The notes under the pieces were generated by a model. The model had not been told where the DNA came from and made no database searches. It saw only the letters and a list, made by a program, of their open reading frames with translations. The position numbers were made by a program, and so were the translations under genes. Below are positions 34,058 through 44,497 of a stretch of DNA of 64,000 nucleotides, piece after piece (position 1 is the stretch's first letter; each line of letters begins with the position of its first letter). Origin of the DNA: Cohnella fermenti (GTDB lineage Bacteria > Bacillota > Bacilli > Paenibacillales > Paenibacillaceae); the NCBI RefSeq assembly GCF_004801405.1, contig NZ_SSOB01000006.1:62001-126000 (forward strand), given 5' to 3'.

Positions 34058-35587
34058 CTATGCCGAGACTTCTCCCGCAACCCGCGCTTCGCCGGTCGGC
34101 TCCTCTTCCTTCTTCGAGAGCACTTCCTTCTTCAGGAACCAGACGATGACGAACGCCGCGACCGCGAAGCCGAGGCCGATGGCGAAGATGTTCTGGAATG
34201 CGTCCGAGAACGCCTCGTGCACCTTCCCGATGGTGTCTGCGGACAGCCCCTGCGGAATGTCGCCCTTCGCAATCGACTCGGCCGCGCCTTCCGGAAGCTG
34301 ATCGCTTAAGTCCATGACGCCGGTGCGAATATTCTTCGCGAGCAGGCTGCCGAACACGCTCATGCCGATTGTCATCCCGATGGACTGGAACAGTTGGACG
34401 GTCGACAGCGCGATGCCGCTATGCTCCTTGGCGACGGATTCCTGCACGATCAGATTGTCGCCGCCGAACAGCGCGCCCATGCCGACGCCCAGAATGACGA
34501 ACGTCACGATAATGTAGAGCACGGTCGTCCCTACGCCGATCTGTGTGAGCAGGTACATGCCGATGATCGGCAGAATAAACGAGACGATAAACAGCGTGCG
34601 ATAAGGCACCCGGGTGATCAGGAAGCCGATCAGAATGCTGATCGGAATCGCGCCGGCCATGAACGCCAGGTTCAGATACCCCGAGCCGGTCGGCGACAGC
34701 CCCATGACGGTCTGGGCGAAGAACGGGAACGACGAGATCCCTCCCATCAGACCAAGCATCAGGACGAAGACGAACAACGACAGAACGACAACCGTACGAT
34801 TGCGGAAAAGATGGAGCGGAATAAGCGGCTCCTTCGCCTTCCGCTCGATCAGCACGAGCGACGCGAACATCAGTGCCGACAGCGCGAGCAGGCCGATGAT
34901 CCACGGCGACGACCACGCCAGCCCGCGGTTGTCGACCAGCACCGGAGCAAGCAGCAGCGACAGCAGGCCAAGCATCATTGTGAACGCTCCGGCCCAGTCG
35001 ATCGACCGCTTCTCGTCCCCGAGCTTCTCCCGCATTCCGACGCCGATAATGGCGGCGGCCAGCAGGCCGACCGGAATGTTGATCAGGAACACCCAGTGCC
35101 AGTTGATATGGTCGACGATGTAGCCGCCGACGGTCGGACCGAGCAACTGCGGCAGGAACATGACCGGGCCGATCATCGCCTGAATCTTGGCGCGCTGCTC
35201 GAGCGGATACGTATCGCCCAGAATGACCATGGCGAGCGGCATAAGGCCGCCGGCGCCGATGCCCTGGATTCCCCGGCCGACGAGCAGCATCGGCATCGAT
35301 ACGGCGAGCCCGCCGACGATCGAACCGCCGATGAACAGCGCGATGCACGCCAGATAGACGCGCTTGCGTCCGAACAGATCGGCCAGCTTGCCGAGAATCG
35401 GCATGAACATCGTCATCGCCAGCATATAGACGCCGGTCACCCATCCGTACAACGACAAGCCGTGCAAGTCGCGGATAATCGTCGGCATCGCCGTCGAGAC
35501 GACCGTCTCGTCGAGCTCCGCGAAGATAAGCCCGATCAGCAGGCCGGTAAGCACAAGCGCTTTGTTATTGCTTCTGGCAAGAACCAT
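34058..35587 (-). CDS. MFS multidrug exporter, DHA2 (EmrB/QacA) family
   Basis: 509 aa with 14 predicted TM segments. Drug:proton antiporter in the inner membrane. Motif D1-like LDETVVSTAMPTI in TM1 (Asp near residue 26), motif A GKLADLFGRKRVYL and motif C GPTVGGYI are visible. The ATG at 35587 has GAGGTG upstream; the frame continues open further but without a start signal. A second exporter of the same family lies upstream in the same direction. Confidence 0.93.
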   Translation of the reverse strand: MVLARSNNKALVLTGLLIGLIFAELDETVVSTAMPTIIRDLHGLSLYGWVTGVYMLAMTMFMPILGKLADLFGRKRVYLACIALFIGGSIVGGLAVSMPMLLVGRGIQGIGAGGLMPLAMVILGDTYPLEQRAKIQAMIGPVMFLPQLLGPTVGGYIVDHINWHWVFLINIPVGLLAAAIIGVGMREKLGDEKRSIDWAGAFTMMLGLLSLLLAPVLVDNRGLAWSSPWIIGLLALSALMFASLVLIERKAKEPLIPLHLFRNRTVVVLSLFVFVLMLGLMGGISSFPFFAQTVMGLSPTGSGYLNLAFMAGAIPISILIGFLITRVPYRTLFIVSFILPIIGMYLLTQIGVGTTVLYIIVTFVILGVGMGALFGGDNLIVQESVAKEHSGIALSTVQLFQSIGMTIGMSVFGSLLAKNIRTGVMDLSDQLPEGAAESIAKGDIPQGLSADTIGKVHEAFSDAFQNIFAIGLGFAVAAFVIVWFLKKEVLSKKEEEPTGEARVAGEVSA

Positions 35588-35727
35588 TGTTACACCTCTG
35601 ATTTCTATCTCGATTACGGAAGCCCCGCGCTGCGAATCGCGAATCGCGAATCGGCTTCCCTTGCGGAGATCATCGTAATCGCGATAGATGAACTGAATAT
35701 GAACGGCGCGCAGCAATGGAGGAACCG

Positions 35728-37287
35728 CTACTCCTTCGCCTTGGCCTGCGGAATTGCCGCCTTCGGATTGGCCGCCTGCGGAAGCTCCAGCTTCGCCTTG
35801 CCCATGAAGAGGACAACAACGATCGTCAGTACGGCCGGAACGAGCGCCCACTTGAACATGTGCGTAATCGACGACGACATCGCATTGATAATCTTATCCA
35901 GCACGTCCGGCGGAATCTGGGCCCGCTTCTCGGGCGTAAGCGACTCGCGCAGATTGCCCAGCGATTCGCCGCCCGCCGTCGCGGAGCCGTCTCCGCTGCC
36001 GCCTGCTAACGCCTCGCTCATCTTCGACGTAATCGAATTCCGCTGCAGAATGCCGAACACGGTAAGGCCGACCGTCATGCCGAGCGAGCGGACGAACGAC
36101 GTCGTCGCGCTGGCCGAGCCGCGCTGCCGCTCGTCGAAGCTGTGCATGCTGGCCATGCCGAGCACGGAGAACGAGAAGCCGACGCCGACTCCCGTCACGA
36201 TGAGGTAGGTCACGAGCAGCGCTTGCGACGTCTCCGGCGTAATCGTCGACAGCAGGAATGCGCCCAGCGTCAGAATAAGCGCCGAGACGATCATGACGCT
36301 GCGGTACGACGTCTTCATTACCGCGACCGCCCCGATCTGCGCGGAGACGACCGAGCCGAGCGTCAGCGGCAGCAGGATCAGACCCGAGTTCGTCGCCGAA
36401 CCGCCATTGACCCCTTGCACGAAGATCGGAATGTACATCGCGAACGTAATGAACGCGGCCCCGTAGAACAAGCCGGCCAGCGTGCTCGACGCGAACAGCC
36501 GCTTGCGGAACATGCCGTACGAGATGATCGGATCGGACGCCTTCGTCTCGGTATAGAGGAATGTGCCGAGCAGAACCGCGGCTCCCGCGAAGAGAGCCAG
36601 AATGACGGCCGAATCCCAGGCGTACTCCTGGCCGCCGAATTCGAGCGCGAACATGAGGCAGACAACGGCGCCGACAAGCGTCGAAGCTCCCCACCAATCG
36701 ATCCTCTGCTTCTTGTGCTCGCGCGATTCTTTATAATAGAAAATAATAAACGCCAGGGCGAGCAGCCCGATCGGCACATTAATATAGAAGATCCAGCGCC
36801 AGTCGATATGATCCGTAATGTAGGCGCCCAGCAGCGGTCCGATCAGGCTCGACGTTCCGAACACGGCGCCGAAGATGCCCGACATGCTGCCCCGCTTCTC
36901 CACCGGAACGACGTCGAACAGAATCGTGAAGGCGATCGGCATCAGCGCCCCGCCGCCGATCCCTTGAATGGCCCGATAGATGCTCAGCTCGACGATGCCA
37001 TGCGCCGTTCCGCACAGAACGGAGCCGAGCAGGAACATCGTAATGCCGAAGACGAAGAACCGCTTGCGTCCATACATATCCGACAGCTTGCCGAAGATCG
37101 GCATGCCCGCCATCTCCGTGACCAGATAGGCCGAGGTCACCCAGACGATCTTGTCGTACCCGCCGAGATCCGATACGATCGTCGCCATCGACGTTCCGAC
37201 GATCGTGTTGTCGATCGCCGCGACGAAGATTCCGAGCATAAGCCCCGCCAGAATAAATCCGATTCGATTCCCTTTGGCTGTCGCCAC
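35728..37287 (-). CDS. MFS multidrug exporter, DHA2 (EmrB/QacA) family
   Basis: 519 aa from GTG with GGGAG upstream, 14 TM segments. FVAAIDNTIVGTSMATI in TM1, GKLSDMYGRKRFFVFG motif A and GPLLGAYI motif C. A Gly/Ser-rich cytosolic insert (LAGGSGDGSATAGGESLG) lies near residue 430. It is only moderately similar to the downstream exporter in the parts compared, so this is more a paired arrangement than a recent duplication. Substrates unknown; no TetR or MarR regulator is adjacent. Confidence 0.92.
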   Translation of the reverse strand: MATAKGNRIGFILAGLMLGIFVAAIDNTIVGTSMATIVSDLGGYDKIVWVTSAYLVTEMAGMPIFGKLSDMYGRKRFFVFGITMFLLGSVLCGTAHGIVELSIYRAIQGIGGGALMPIAFTILFDVVPVEKRGSMSGIFGAVFGTSSLIGPLLGAYITDHIDWRWIFYINVPIGLLALAFIIFYYKESREHKKQRIDWWGASTLVGAVVCLMFALEFGGQEYAWDSAVILALFAGAAVLLGTFLYTETKASDPIISYGMFRKRLFASSTLAGLFYGAAFITFAMYIPIFVQGVNGGSATNSGLILLPLTLGSVVSAQIGAVAVMKTSYRSVMIVSALILTLGAFLLSTITPETSQALLVTYLIVTGVGVGFSFSVLGMASMHSFDERQRGSASATTSFVRSLGMTVGLTVFGILQRNSITSKMSEALAGGSGDGSATAGGESLGNLRESLTPEKRAQIPPDVLDKIINAMSSSITHMFKWALVPAVLTIVVVLFMGKAKLELPQAANPKAAIPQAKAKE

Positions 37288-37354
37288 TTTATCCCACTCC
37301 CGCTCCGTGTCTGATTGCCGCCTTTTCCGCTTAATCGCTTGTTCGCTTCTCCAC

Positions 37355-38041
37355 TTATTCGACTCGCGCCTGGCTGCCGACCTTCGCCTTCGCGCTCACC
37401 TTCAGCTCGCCGCGGTACTCGACCCGCCCGATCTCGCAGCCCGGCCCGATCGTCACCCGATTGCCGCGCACGACGTCCGCCGCCGTATGCTCAAGCTCGA
37501 TCGTGTCTCCCTCAATCGTTCCAACCTTGATGGTCCCGAAGTCGTGCAACGAGAACAGCTTCTTGATCGCCAGCTTCTTGCTCATCTTGATAAGAATATG
37601 GCCGCCGCCGATCTCCGATGCCAGCGATCCGCCGAACAGCCGCAGCTCCATCCGATCCGCGCTCAGCAGCCCGCCTGCCCGAATCGCCCCGTACACCTTG
37701 ATCTCCTCGAACTCGCAATCCGCACCGACGGCGAACTCGCCCCCTCGCACGTTCAGCAGATCGCCCTGGGCGCCGCCCTTCACGCGCGTCTCCCCCGTCA
37801 CGGACACCGATCGCGCCTTCAGGTCGCCGGCGATCTCCAGCTCCCCGATCACCTTCAGCTTGCCGGCGGTCAGATCGCCGTCCACCTCCGAATTGCCCGT
37901 GCAGCTAAAACTCTCGCATTCCGTTGCCCCGTTCAGCTTGCTCTCGCCGATAATCGTGATTCTCCCGAACGTGCCTCCGTTCATCGTCGTCTCGCCGACC
38001 AATCTCATGTTCCCGTTATTCGCCGGAATGGCCATCGTCAT
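37355..38041 (-). CDS. Bactofilin, YhbF/BacF type
   Basis: 228 aa from the ATG at 38041, which has AAGGAGG eight bases upstream; an ATG at 38065 lies before that site. Polymer-forming cytoskeletal (bactofilin) fold: repeated short beta-helix rungs such as MRLVGETTMNGGTFGRITIIG and FSCTGNSEVDGDLTAGKLKVIG. In B. subtilis the equivalent gene follows yhbD and yhbE and the pair is needed for flagellar hook assembly. The same gene order here supports the assignment. Confidence 0.88.
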   Translation of the reverse strand: MTMAIPANNGNMRLVGETTMNGGTFGRITIIGESKLNGATECESFSCTGNSEVDGDLTAGKLKVIGELEIAGDLKARSVSVTGETRVKGGAQGDLLNVRGGEFAVGADCEFEEIKVYGAIRAGGLLSADRMELRLFGGSLASEIGGGHILIKMSKKLAIKKLFSLHDFGTIKVGTIEGDTIELEHTAADVVRGNRVTIGPGCEIGRVEYRGELKVSAKAKVGSQARVE

Positions 38042-38074
38042 CTTCCTCTCCTCCTTCGTTGTCATGCTCCGCGT

Positions 38075-38758
38075 TTAGATGCGTGCCTGATGCTCAACCT
38101 TCGCTTCCGGATGAACAACCAGTTGTCCCGTATATTCGACGCTTCCGATTCTGCAGCCTTTGCCGATATGGACCACCGAACCTCTGACCGCCGTCGCCGT
38201 CGTGTACTCCAGCTCGATCCGATCCCCCTCGATCGTCTCCGCTTCCGTCACCGCGATCAGCTTCGGAATGGCCCAGCCCCACATCGCCCTCCAGGCTCCG
38301 CTCTTCCGTCTCCGTGTCCGAATCGTCTCGCCGCCGATCTCCCGTGCCTTGCACCTTCCTTCGGCCGTAATGTCCACCTCGCCCGCGTTCAGCAGCCCCT
38401 TCACGTCCAGCGCTCCTCTGCACACAAGCCTCTCCGCCGACAGATCGCCGCCGACATCGATGAAGCCGTTCAGCTCGATCGCCTCCCCGCGGAACCTCCC
38501 CTTCACCTTGACCATGCCGTTCATCCGCGCATTGCCGGCATCGAGCAGCTCGCCCGCATTCAGCTTGCCGTCGAACGCCATCTCCTTCGCCTTCAGCGTC
38601 CCATGGGTCGACACCACTCCGTTAATGTGCAGCTTCTCGCATTCGATGTCCCCCTTCAACCGGCTGACGCCGTCGATGCGAACCTCCCCGTAGCTTCCGC
38701 CCGATGCCTGGCCGACCCCGTTGATCGTCAGATCGGGCAGCGCCTTCGTTCTCTCCAT
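38075..38758 (-). CDS. Bactofilin, YhbE/BacE type
   Basis: 227 aa; GAGGAGG seven bases before the ATG. Beta-helix rungs run through the protein (LTINGVGQASGGSYGEVRID, LKGDIECEKLHINGVVSTHG, LVCRGALDVKGLLNAGEVDI), interrupted near residues 147-165 by a basic/Trp loop (RTRRRKSGAWRAMWGW). Middle gene of a yhbD-yhbE-yhbF-like operon. Assembles into cytoplasmic filaments by family knowledge; direct function here is inferred. Confidence 0.88.
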   Translation of the reverse strand: MERTKALPDLTINGVGQASGGSYGEVRIDGVSRLKGDIECEKLHINGVVSTHGTLKAKEMAFDGKLNAGELLDAGNARMNGMVKVKGRFRGEAIELNGFIDVGGDLSAERLVCRGALDVKGLLNAGEVDITAEGRCKAREIGGETIRTRRRKSGAWRAMWGWAIPKLIAVTEAETIEGDRIELEYTTATAVRGSVVHIGKGCRIGSVEYTGQLVVHPEAKVEHQARI

Positions 38759-38790
38759 TCCCGTTCCCTCCTCGTATTGTAGTTCCAGGC

Positions 38791-39417
38791 TTACGTCAGC
38801 TTCAGCTTGAGCTGTTCCATATAGTCCGTCAGCGATACCTTGGCAACGACCTTCGCTCCATTCTCGAAGATGAGCTCCGAAGGCGAAGCCGCGAGCGCGA
38901 ACACCGGCACGCCCATCTTCCGAATAAACAGCAGCTCGCAAGCCCGTCCCTCGAACTTCGCCCCATGCTCCTTCAGCATCATCAGCAGCAGCTCCCCTTC
39001 CTCCAGGCTCATCGCCCCCGATTGGAGCATCTGATCGACCGCGTAGTAGGCGAGAATCTGCTCGAAGGCGTACACCGTGTTGTCCGGGTCGCTGCCGCAG
39101 AAGCGGTCAAGCACCACCTTCGAAACAATGTTTCGTTTCCCTAGCTCATCCTTGCGCAGGGGGTGGTCGAACAGGAACGGAGACAGCTTATCCGCCAGCT
39201 CGTCGAGCGACAGGTCGTCCTTCATGTTCACGATCTTGTCGATGCGGGGCAGAATAAGCTCCTTGGGGAAAAAAGTTTCTTGCCCGGTAAACGTAGATTT
39301 GCGGATAAACCACTCTTCGGGGATCAGCTGCTTGCGCTTCCAGCGATACAGCTGCCCATAAGAGATGCCCGTCAGCTCGAGCAGCTCCTTCTTCGAGATC
39401 AGCTCTCTCTCCGACAT
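38791..39417 (-). CDS. yhbD: YhbD-family (DUF4004) protein with MerR-like HTH
   Basis: 208 aa. The N-terminus is very close to B. subtilis YhbD (LISKKELLELTGISYGQLYR, WKRKQLIPEEWF, then KSTFTGQETFF). This is a MerR-type winged helix. The C-terminal part is unassigned. ATG at 39417 with AAGGAG ten bases upstream. First gene of the bactofilin operon and likely its own regulator, since an inverted repeat lies just upstream. Confidence 0.88.
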   Translation of the reverse strand: MSERELISKKELLELTGISYGQLYRWKRKQLIPEEWFIRKSTFTGQETFFPKELILPRIDKIVNMKDDLSLDELADKLSPFLFDHPLRKDELGKRNIVSKVVLDRFCGSDPDNTVYAFEQILAYYAVDQMLQSGAMSLEEGELLLMMLKEHGAKFEGRACELLFIRKMGVPVFALAASPSELIFENGAKVVAKVSLTDYMEQLKLKLT

Positions 39418-39445
39418 CGTCCTCACTCTCCTTGATGAGAATAAT

Positions 39446-39463
39446 GTAACATAACATTGTTAC
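39446..39463 (-). promoter_or_regulatory. Inverted-repeat operator before yhbD
   Basis: GTAACA - six bases - TGTTAC, a perfect dyad 29 bp before the yhbD start in an AT-rich promoter. Likely bound by YhbD itself or another MerR-type regulator; inferred from position. Confidence 0.55.
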
Positions 39464-39634
39464 GTTGTTAAGAGCTAAACAACGTCAAGCTCGATTCAGT
39501 CCCGCCAAGACGTTTGTGTTCCGCGTCGGCGAACGTAAATTCAGCAGACGAATTCCTCCGGCAAGCCCGATACGCCGCTGGTCTGCGAATAAGCACGTGC
39601 GGGATGCCCGCATGTTGGGATTCCCCACGCAACG

Positions 39635-39663
39635 AAACAACCGCCCTGCATGGGCGGTTGTTC
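39635..39663 (-). terminator. Terminator of the urease operon
   Basis: AACAACCGCCC/GGGCGGTTGTT with a short loop 20 bp after the ureD stop, followed by TCGTT on the minus strand; the T tract is modest. Confidence 0.65.
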
Positions 39664-39683
39664 GTTTAAGATGGATTGATTCG

Positions 39684-40598
39684 CTAGCAATCGTCTCGCA
39701 TCCATGACTCGCGGAGTAAGCGAGTCGGCGGAGATCCCAAGAATACCAGGCGAACCGCATCCCAAGCTTTGATGACCAGTCGTTGAAGCTGCCAGGTCTT
39801 CATGCCGGCTATTGTAACAACGATGCCGTAACGGGCCGTAAGCGCAACGTGCCATACGATTTTTTCATCAATCAGGCCCGCTTTCGTTTTCTCCGGTTCC
39901 AGCAACTCTTCGATTCTTGTCACGGCAGAAGCGTCCACTCGATCCGAGAAAACAGATAGCGTCGCCAGATGAGTATAGGACCCGAAACATCCCGGAGACT
40001 CAATTCGCAGGCGAGCCGGCTCGAACCTTTGCCTCTGATAATGGACAAGCTCTTGGTTGTATCGGACGCTTAGCTTGGAATCGTATAAGTCGAAGTCGAA
40101 AGCTTCTCCCCGGACGACCCGGCCCGGACATAGAAGGTCGGCTATCACACAGACGGAACCGGGCATCAGTTCAATATCGGTACAAACGCAATAGCGGGCT
40201 CCTCGAAACGGCATGACTGGTTCCGGCATCCATTCGAGCACCGCATCCCGTTCGAGCCGCAGTCGTTGACGAACGGTCGCCCCTTTTTCACGCGCCGGAT
40301 GAACCCTCGTATACGCTTGATTGGTCACATATACGCTTGATCCTTCTTCCGCCGTCCAATCGAATTCGTATTCGTCTCCATCTAACAGCCCAGGAGATAC
40401 GTCCATCTGGATGATGCCAAGCCGAGTTCCCGCTTCTTCTCTCATCATAAAGCTTTTGGCAATCTTGAGCGGAGCAGAATGGTATCGTTCGGCCAATACG
40501 GGAATTCCACCCCGCAGCCGCACGGTTGCCCGCAGCTCGGCCCGAACGCCCGAAGCGGAAGGTTCGCTAATTCCCACCGCCTTCTCACGTATCCGCAT
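39684..40598 (-). CDS. ureD: Urease accessory protein UreD (UreH)
   Basis: 304 aa. Scaffold of the UreDFG complex that loads nickel into apo-urease. Recognised by [15 protein letters not shown] near the start, the [17 protein letters not shown] segment (about residue 94) and [13 protein letters not shown] (about residue 124). Last gene of the operon. ATG at 40598 gives a 14-bp overlap with ureG; a TTG seven codons earlier is possible. Confidence 0.93.
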   Translation of the reverse strand: MRIREKAVGISEPSASGVRAELRATVRLRGGIPVLAERYHSAPLKIAKSFMMREEAGTRLGIIQMDVSPGLLDGDEYEFDWTAEEGSSVYVTNQAYTRVHPAREKGATVRQRLRLERDAVLEWMPEPVMPFRGARYCVCTDIELMPGSVCVIADLLCPGRVVRGEAFDFDLYDSKLSVRYNQELVHYQRQRFEPARLRIESPGCFGSYTHLATLSVFSDRVDASAVTRIEELLEPEKTKAGLIDEKIVWHVALTARYGIVVTIAGMKTWQLQRLVIKAWDAVRLVFLGSPPTRLLRESWMRDDC

Positions 40599-41319
40599 GG
40601 TTGCCCGCTTGCTCGACAACCCAAGCCGCGACTTCCGCCAGCCCGTCGTCTGCCTGAAGATTCGTAAACAGAAAAGGCTTGTCTCCTCTCATCCGCCTGG
40701 AATCCTCCTCCATTACTTGCAGGCTCGCCCCCACGAACGGAGCAAGATCGATTTTGTTGATGATAAGCAAATCGGAGCGGCTAACCCCCGGACCGCCTTT
40801 GCGCGGAATTTTCTCGCCTTGAGCGACGTCAATAATGTAGATGAACCGGTCTGCCAGTTCAGGGCTGAATGCGGCCGCCAGGTTGTCGCCCCCGCTCTCG
40901 ATCAGTATCAGCTCCAGGCCGGGGAAACGGCCCTCCAGGTCCTCCACCGCTTCGAAGTTCATGGAGGCGTCCTCACGAATAGCCGTGTGGGGACACCCGC
41001 CAGTCTCAACCCCGATAATACGTTCGATAGGGAGGCATCCGCTGTCGTTTAGAATCCGCGCATCCTCTTTGGTGTAGATATCGTTCGTGATGACGGCCAG
41101 GTCGATTTTATCCTTCAAGGCGACCGCCAGTCGCTCCACAAGCTTCGTCTTGCCGGATCCGACCGGACCGCCAATGCCAATCCTAAGCGGTCGGCCGCCT
41201 GCGAATGCCGGCGTTTCCCATTCCAGATGCTCGTGCTCGTGATCAAGACGGTGGAACCGTCGTTCATTCCTTTCGAAGCGGCGATTAAATCGGTAAAATC
41301 GATCGTGAGCGTACTTCAT
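40585..41319 (-). CDS. ureG: Urease accessory GTPase UreG
   Basis: 244 aa. SIMIBI GTPase delivering Ni. P-loop [13 protein letters not shown] at residue 50, the metal-binding CPH motif in [14 protein letters not shown] (about residue 108) and [17 protein letters not shown]. The ~35-residue N-terminal extension is unusually rich in His, Arg and Phe ([12 protein letters not shown]), which could store nickel in the absence of UreE. Confidence 0.95.
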   Translation of the reverse strand: MKYAHDRFYRFNRRFERNERRFHRLDHEHEHLEWETPAFAGGRPLRIGIGGPVGSGKTKLVERLAVALKDKIDLAVITNDIYTKEDARILNDSGCLPIERIIGVETGGCPHTAIREDASMNFEAVEDLEGRFPGLELILIESGGDNLAAAFSPELADRFIYIIDVAQGEKIPRKGGPGVSRSDLLIINKIDLAPFVGASLQVMEEDSRRMRGDKPFLFTNLQADDGLAEVAAWVVEQAGNHADT

Positions 41320-41356
41320 GCTTGGACAGCCTCCCCATAATTGAAGATTTCTATAG

Positions 41357-42058
41357 TTAAGACATAAACAGTCTTGAATACAGGCTCTTATGGCCGATCA
41401 TCGACATCTCCGCCAGCGGCATCGACGAGTAGGCTTCTTCGGGCTCCATCTCCCTGACGCTGCTCCATGCTTGCTCGACGACAGAGAACGATGCCGCCAG
41501 GAGTCGCTGGGCTTCGCTTTGTCCCAATGACATGAGCCGCAGCGCAGAGTTGACGCAATTCGACGCGCTAGCGTATAGATAGCCTTCGGCCGCTCGATCC
41601 AAAGGCACTCCATGCGCACGGCAAACCACGCCGAAGACCAAAGGGTAAGTTCCGAGAGAGCGGCCTTCTCTAAGCGCGGAAGTCAGCCCTTCAAGCGGCA
41701 AGTCGGGCCATAATGCGGTTGCCAGCCGAAGAAGTCGGCGTCCGGTTCTCTCTATCCCCTCTCGGGATTCCTCTCCGAGCCGTTGGTAATGAACCAGCCT
41801 TTCAACGTCATATGCGTATTCCAAATCGCAGTCTCCTTGGCATAGGTAAACCGCCTTTATCACCATGGCATCGGTGGTGGACCAGTTGAAGCGAAGCATC
41901 CCCGCCATGAACTCCCACAGATCGCGTCCGCTCCTGATAGCTCCTTCTTGAACAAGCGTCTCCAGGCCATACGAATGCGAGAAGTTTCCTATCGGCAAAG
42001 CGGAATCAAGCAATAATTGAAGCGTTAACCAAGAAGACTTGCCCTCTGCCCTTGCCAT
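41357..42058 (-). CDS. ureF: Urease accessory protein UreF
   Basis: 233 aa. All-helical GTPase-activating partner of UreG. Signature segments are [23 protein letters not shown] near residue 15 and the C-terminal SLYSRLFMS. The ATG shares one base with the ureC stop (TGATG), so translation is coupled. Confidence 0.93.
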   Translation of the reverse strand: MARAEGKSSWLTLQLLLDSALPIGNFSHSYGLETLVQEGAIRSGRDLWEFMAGMLRFNWSTTDAMVIKAVYLCQGDCDLEYAYDVERLVHYQRLGEESREGIERTGRRLLRLATALWPDLPLEGLTSALREGRSLGTYPLVFGVVCRAHGVPLDRAAEGYLYASASNCVNSALRLMSLGQSEAQRLLAASFSVVEQAWSSVREMEPEEAYSSMPLAEMSMIGHKSLYSRLFMS

Positions 42059-43770
42059 CAGAACAGAAAATAACGCTGCGCCATCGGAAGGCGCTCGGCG
42101 GGCTCGCAAACGGCAAGTTCTCCGTCGATCATCACCCGATACGTCTCTGGATCGACTGTGATTGCAGACGTAGAATCATTATGGATCATGTCCTTCTTGC
42201 CAATGCTCCGGCAGCCTTTAACAGGTTCTATATGTTTCTCCAAGCCCAGCCTCTCGGCGATTCCCGCATCATACGCGGCTCTGGATACGAAGGTGATCGA
42301 ACTTCGGGCAAGTGACTTGCCGAAGGAAGCGAACATCGGTCGGCCGAATACCGGCTGCGGGGTTGGAATGGAAGCGTTGGGGTCGCCCATCTGAGCGAAC
42401 GCAATGCTACCGCCTTTAAGAACGATATCCGGTTTGACTCCGTAGAAGGCAGGCGTCCAAATCGTCAAGTCCGCCCACTTGCCTACCTCGATGGAACCGA
42501 CCAAATGCGAGATTCCGTGAGCGATAGCCGGGTTAATCGAGTACTTCGCCACGTACCGCTTGATCCGCACATTGTCCCGATACGGCCCGTCTCCGGGCAA
42601 TGCCCCCCTCTGCGCCTTCATCTTATCTGCCGTCTGCCATGTCCGGAGGATCACTTCTCCGACGCGTCCCATCGCTTGGGAGTCCGAACTGATAATGCTG
42701 AATGCTCCGATATCGTGCAATATATCCTCTGCCGCAATCGTCTCGGGACGAATCCGGGAGTCCGCGAACGCCACATCCTCCGGAATTTGGCTATCGAGGT
42801 GGTGGCAAACCATAAGCATGTCCAGATGCTCTTCGATCGTGTTTACGGTATAAGGGCGCGTAGGGTTCGTCGAAGAAGGAATGATATTCGGTTCGGCGGC
42901 CGCACGTATGATGTCCGGCGCGTGCCCGCCTCCTGCTCCCTCCGTATGATACGTATGGATCGTCCGTCCTCCTACCGCTCTCAACGTATCCTCAACGAAG
43001 CCAGCCTCGTTCAGCGTATCGGTATGGATCGCTACCTGCACATCGTACAGGTCTGCGGCCCTGAGGCAGGCATCTATGGCCGCAGGCGTCGTCCCCCAAT
43101 CCTCATGCAGCTTGAGTCCGATGGCCCCTGCTTGGATCTGCTCGATAAGCGGAGGCAGGAAGGAGGCGTTGCCCTTGCCAAGGAAACCAAGGTTCATCGG
43201 GAAGCCTTCGGCTGCCTCCAGCATCCTTGCCAAATGCCAGGCCCCGGGCGTGCAAGTCGTCGCGTTCGTTCCCGTCGCAGGGCCTGTTCCACCCCCGATC
43301 ATTGTCGTAATCCCGGAAGACAGAGCGGTCTCAATCTGCTGGGGAGCGATAAAATGAATATGAGTGTCTATACCACCCGCCGTAACGATTTTCCCCTCGC
43401 CCGCTATAATCTCCGTGCTCGCGCCGACGATCAACTCAGGCTCTACCCCGTCCATAATATCGGGATTGCCGGCCTTGCCGATTCCGACGATTCGGCCATC
43501 CTTGATTCCGATATCCGCTTTGACGATGCCCCAGTGATCAATCAGCAATGCATTCGTGATAAGCGTATCGAGAACGCCATCGTCTCTCGTGGCCCGGCTC
43601 GACTGTCCCATCCCGTCTCGCACGACCTTGCCGCCTCCGAACTTGTTCTCGTCGCCGTAGATGGTGTAATCCTTCTCAACCACTGCCCACAGATCGGTAT
43701 CGGCAAGCCGCACGGCGTCTCCGACGGTAGGACCGAACATGTTCGCATAGCTGTTGCGGTCAATTCTCAT
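42058..43770 (-). CDS. ureC: Urease alpha subunit
   Basis: 570 aa, full length. Catalytic subunit hydrolysing urea to ammonia and carbamate. Nickel ligands and the carbamylated lysine are in place: [10 protein letters not shown] (His pair), [12 protein letters not shown] (Lys), [27 protein letters not shown] and the flap [20 protein letters not shown] at 43770 has AAGGAG eight bases upstream and overlaps ureB by 11 bp. Confidence 0.97.
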   Translation of the reverse strand: MRIDRNSYANMFGPTVGDAVRLADTDLWAVVEKDYTIYGDENKFGGGKVVRDGMGQSSRATRDDGVLDTLITNALLIDHWGIVKADIGIKDGRIVGIGKAGNPDIMDGVEPELIVGASTEIIAGEGKIVTAGGIDTHIHFIAPQQIETALSSGITTMIGGGTGPATGTNATTCTPGAWHLARMLEAAEGFPMNLGFLGKGNASFLPPLIEQIQAGAIGLKLHEDWGTTPAAIDACLRAADLYDVQVAIHTDTLNEAGFVEDTLRAVGGRTIHTYHTEGAGGGHAPDIIRAAAEPNIIPSSTNPTRPYTVNTIEEHLDMLMVCHHLDSQIPEDVAFADSRIRPETIAAEDILHDIGAFSIISSDSQAMGRVGEVILRTWQTADKMKAQRGALPGDGPYRDNVRIKRYVAKYSINPAIAHGISHLVGSIEVGKWADLTIWTPAFYGVKPDIVLKGGSIAFAQMGDPNASIPTPQPVFGRPMFASFGKSLARSSITFVSRAAYDAGIAERLGLEKHIEPVKGCRSIGKKDMIHNDSTSAITVDPETYRVMIDGELAVCEPAERLPMAQRYFLF

Positions 43771-44146
43771 GCTCGCCGCTCCTTCCAACGCCCAGCCATT
43801 CTTCCAGTCTCCCAGACGCCTCCTCAGGTATCTGTCCCATCCGGGCGGACCCGCTCGCCAACCCGTTTAGCCCATACGATAGCTTGGCACCGCCAAGCTC
43901 TGTCAGAATAATCGGCTTTTCCTCGCCCGGTTCAAACCGAACCGCAGTTCCCGCCGGAATATCGAGCCTTGTGCCGTAAGCCGCCGCACGATCGAAGAGA
44001 AGCGCTCGGTTGACTTCAAAAAAATGAAAATGAGAGCCCACTTGAATCGGCCGGTCTCCCGTGTTGCACACAATAAGCCGAACGGTTGCCCTGCCTGCGT
44101 TCAGTTCCAATTCTCCCGGCGCTGTTCTGAATTCTCCGGGTATCAT
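43760..44146 (-). CDS. ureB: Urease beta subunit
   Basis: 128 aa. Structural subunit: [20 protein letters not shown] start, [20 protein letters not shown] (about residue 31) and [20 protein letters not shown]. The C-terminal ~25 residues extend beyond the conserved domain. GGGGGAGATAGGG precedes the ATG. Confidence 0.96.
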   Translation of the reverse strand: MIPGEFRTAPGELELNAGRATVRLIVCNTGDRPIQVGSHFHFFEVNRALLFDRAAAYGTRLDIPAGTAVRFEPGEEKPIILTELGGAKLSYGLNGLASGSARMGQIPEEASGRLEEWLGVGRSGEHEN

Positions 44147-44163
44147 CCCTATCTCCCCCTTGT

Positions 44164-44466
44164 TTAAGCGATAGGCTTATGAACGGTCACCAACTTCGTG
44201 CCGTCGGGAAATGTCGCCTCGACCTGAACCTCATGGATCATCTCGGGAACGCCCTCCATCACTTGCTCCCGTTGCACCAGCTTTGTGCCATAGGCCATCA
44301 GATCAGCAACGCTTCTACCATCTCTCGCTCCTTCCATAATTTCCGAGGTGATCAGGGCGACGCATTCGGGATAATTAAGCTTGACGCCTCGCGCAAGACG
44401 ACGCTTGGCCAACTCCGCCGCGACGGTAATCATCAGCTTTTCCTTTTCTCTCTCCGTGAGGTGCAT
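44164..44466 (-). CDS. ureA: Urease gamma subunit
   Basis: 100 aa, exact family length, starting [20 protein letters not shown] with AAGGAG eight bases upstream. [24 protein letters not shown] is the characteristic core. The longer open frame to 44562 overlaps the nickel permease gene and is not used. Confidence 0.97.
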   Translation of the reverse strand: MHLTEREKEKLMITVAAELAKRRLARGVKLNYPECVALITSEIMEGARDGRSVADLMAYGTKLVQREQVMEGVPEMIHEVQVEATFPDGTKLVTVHKPIA

Positions 44467-44497
44467 GCCTTGAACTCCTTCTCCATAGGTTAGGGGA

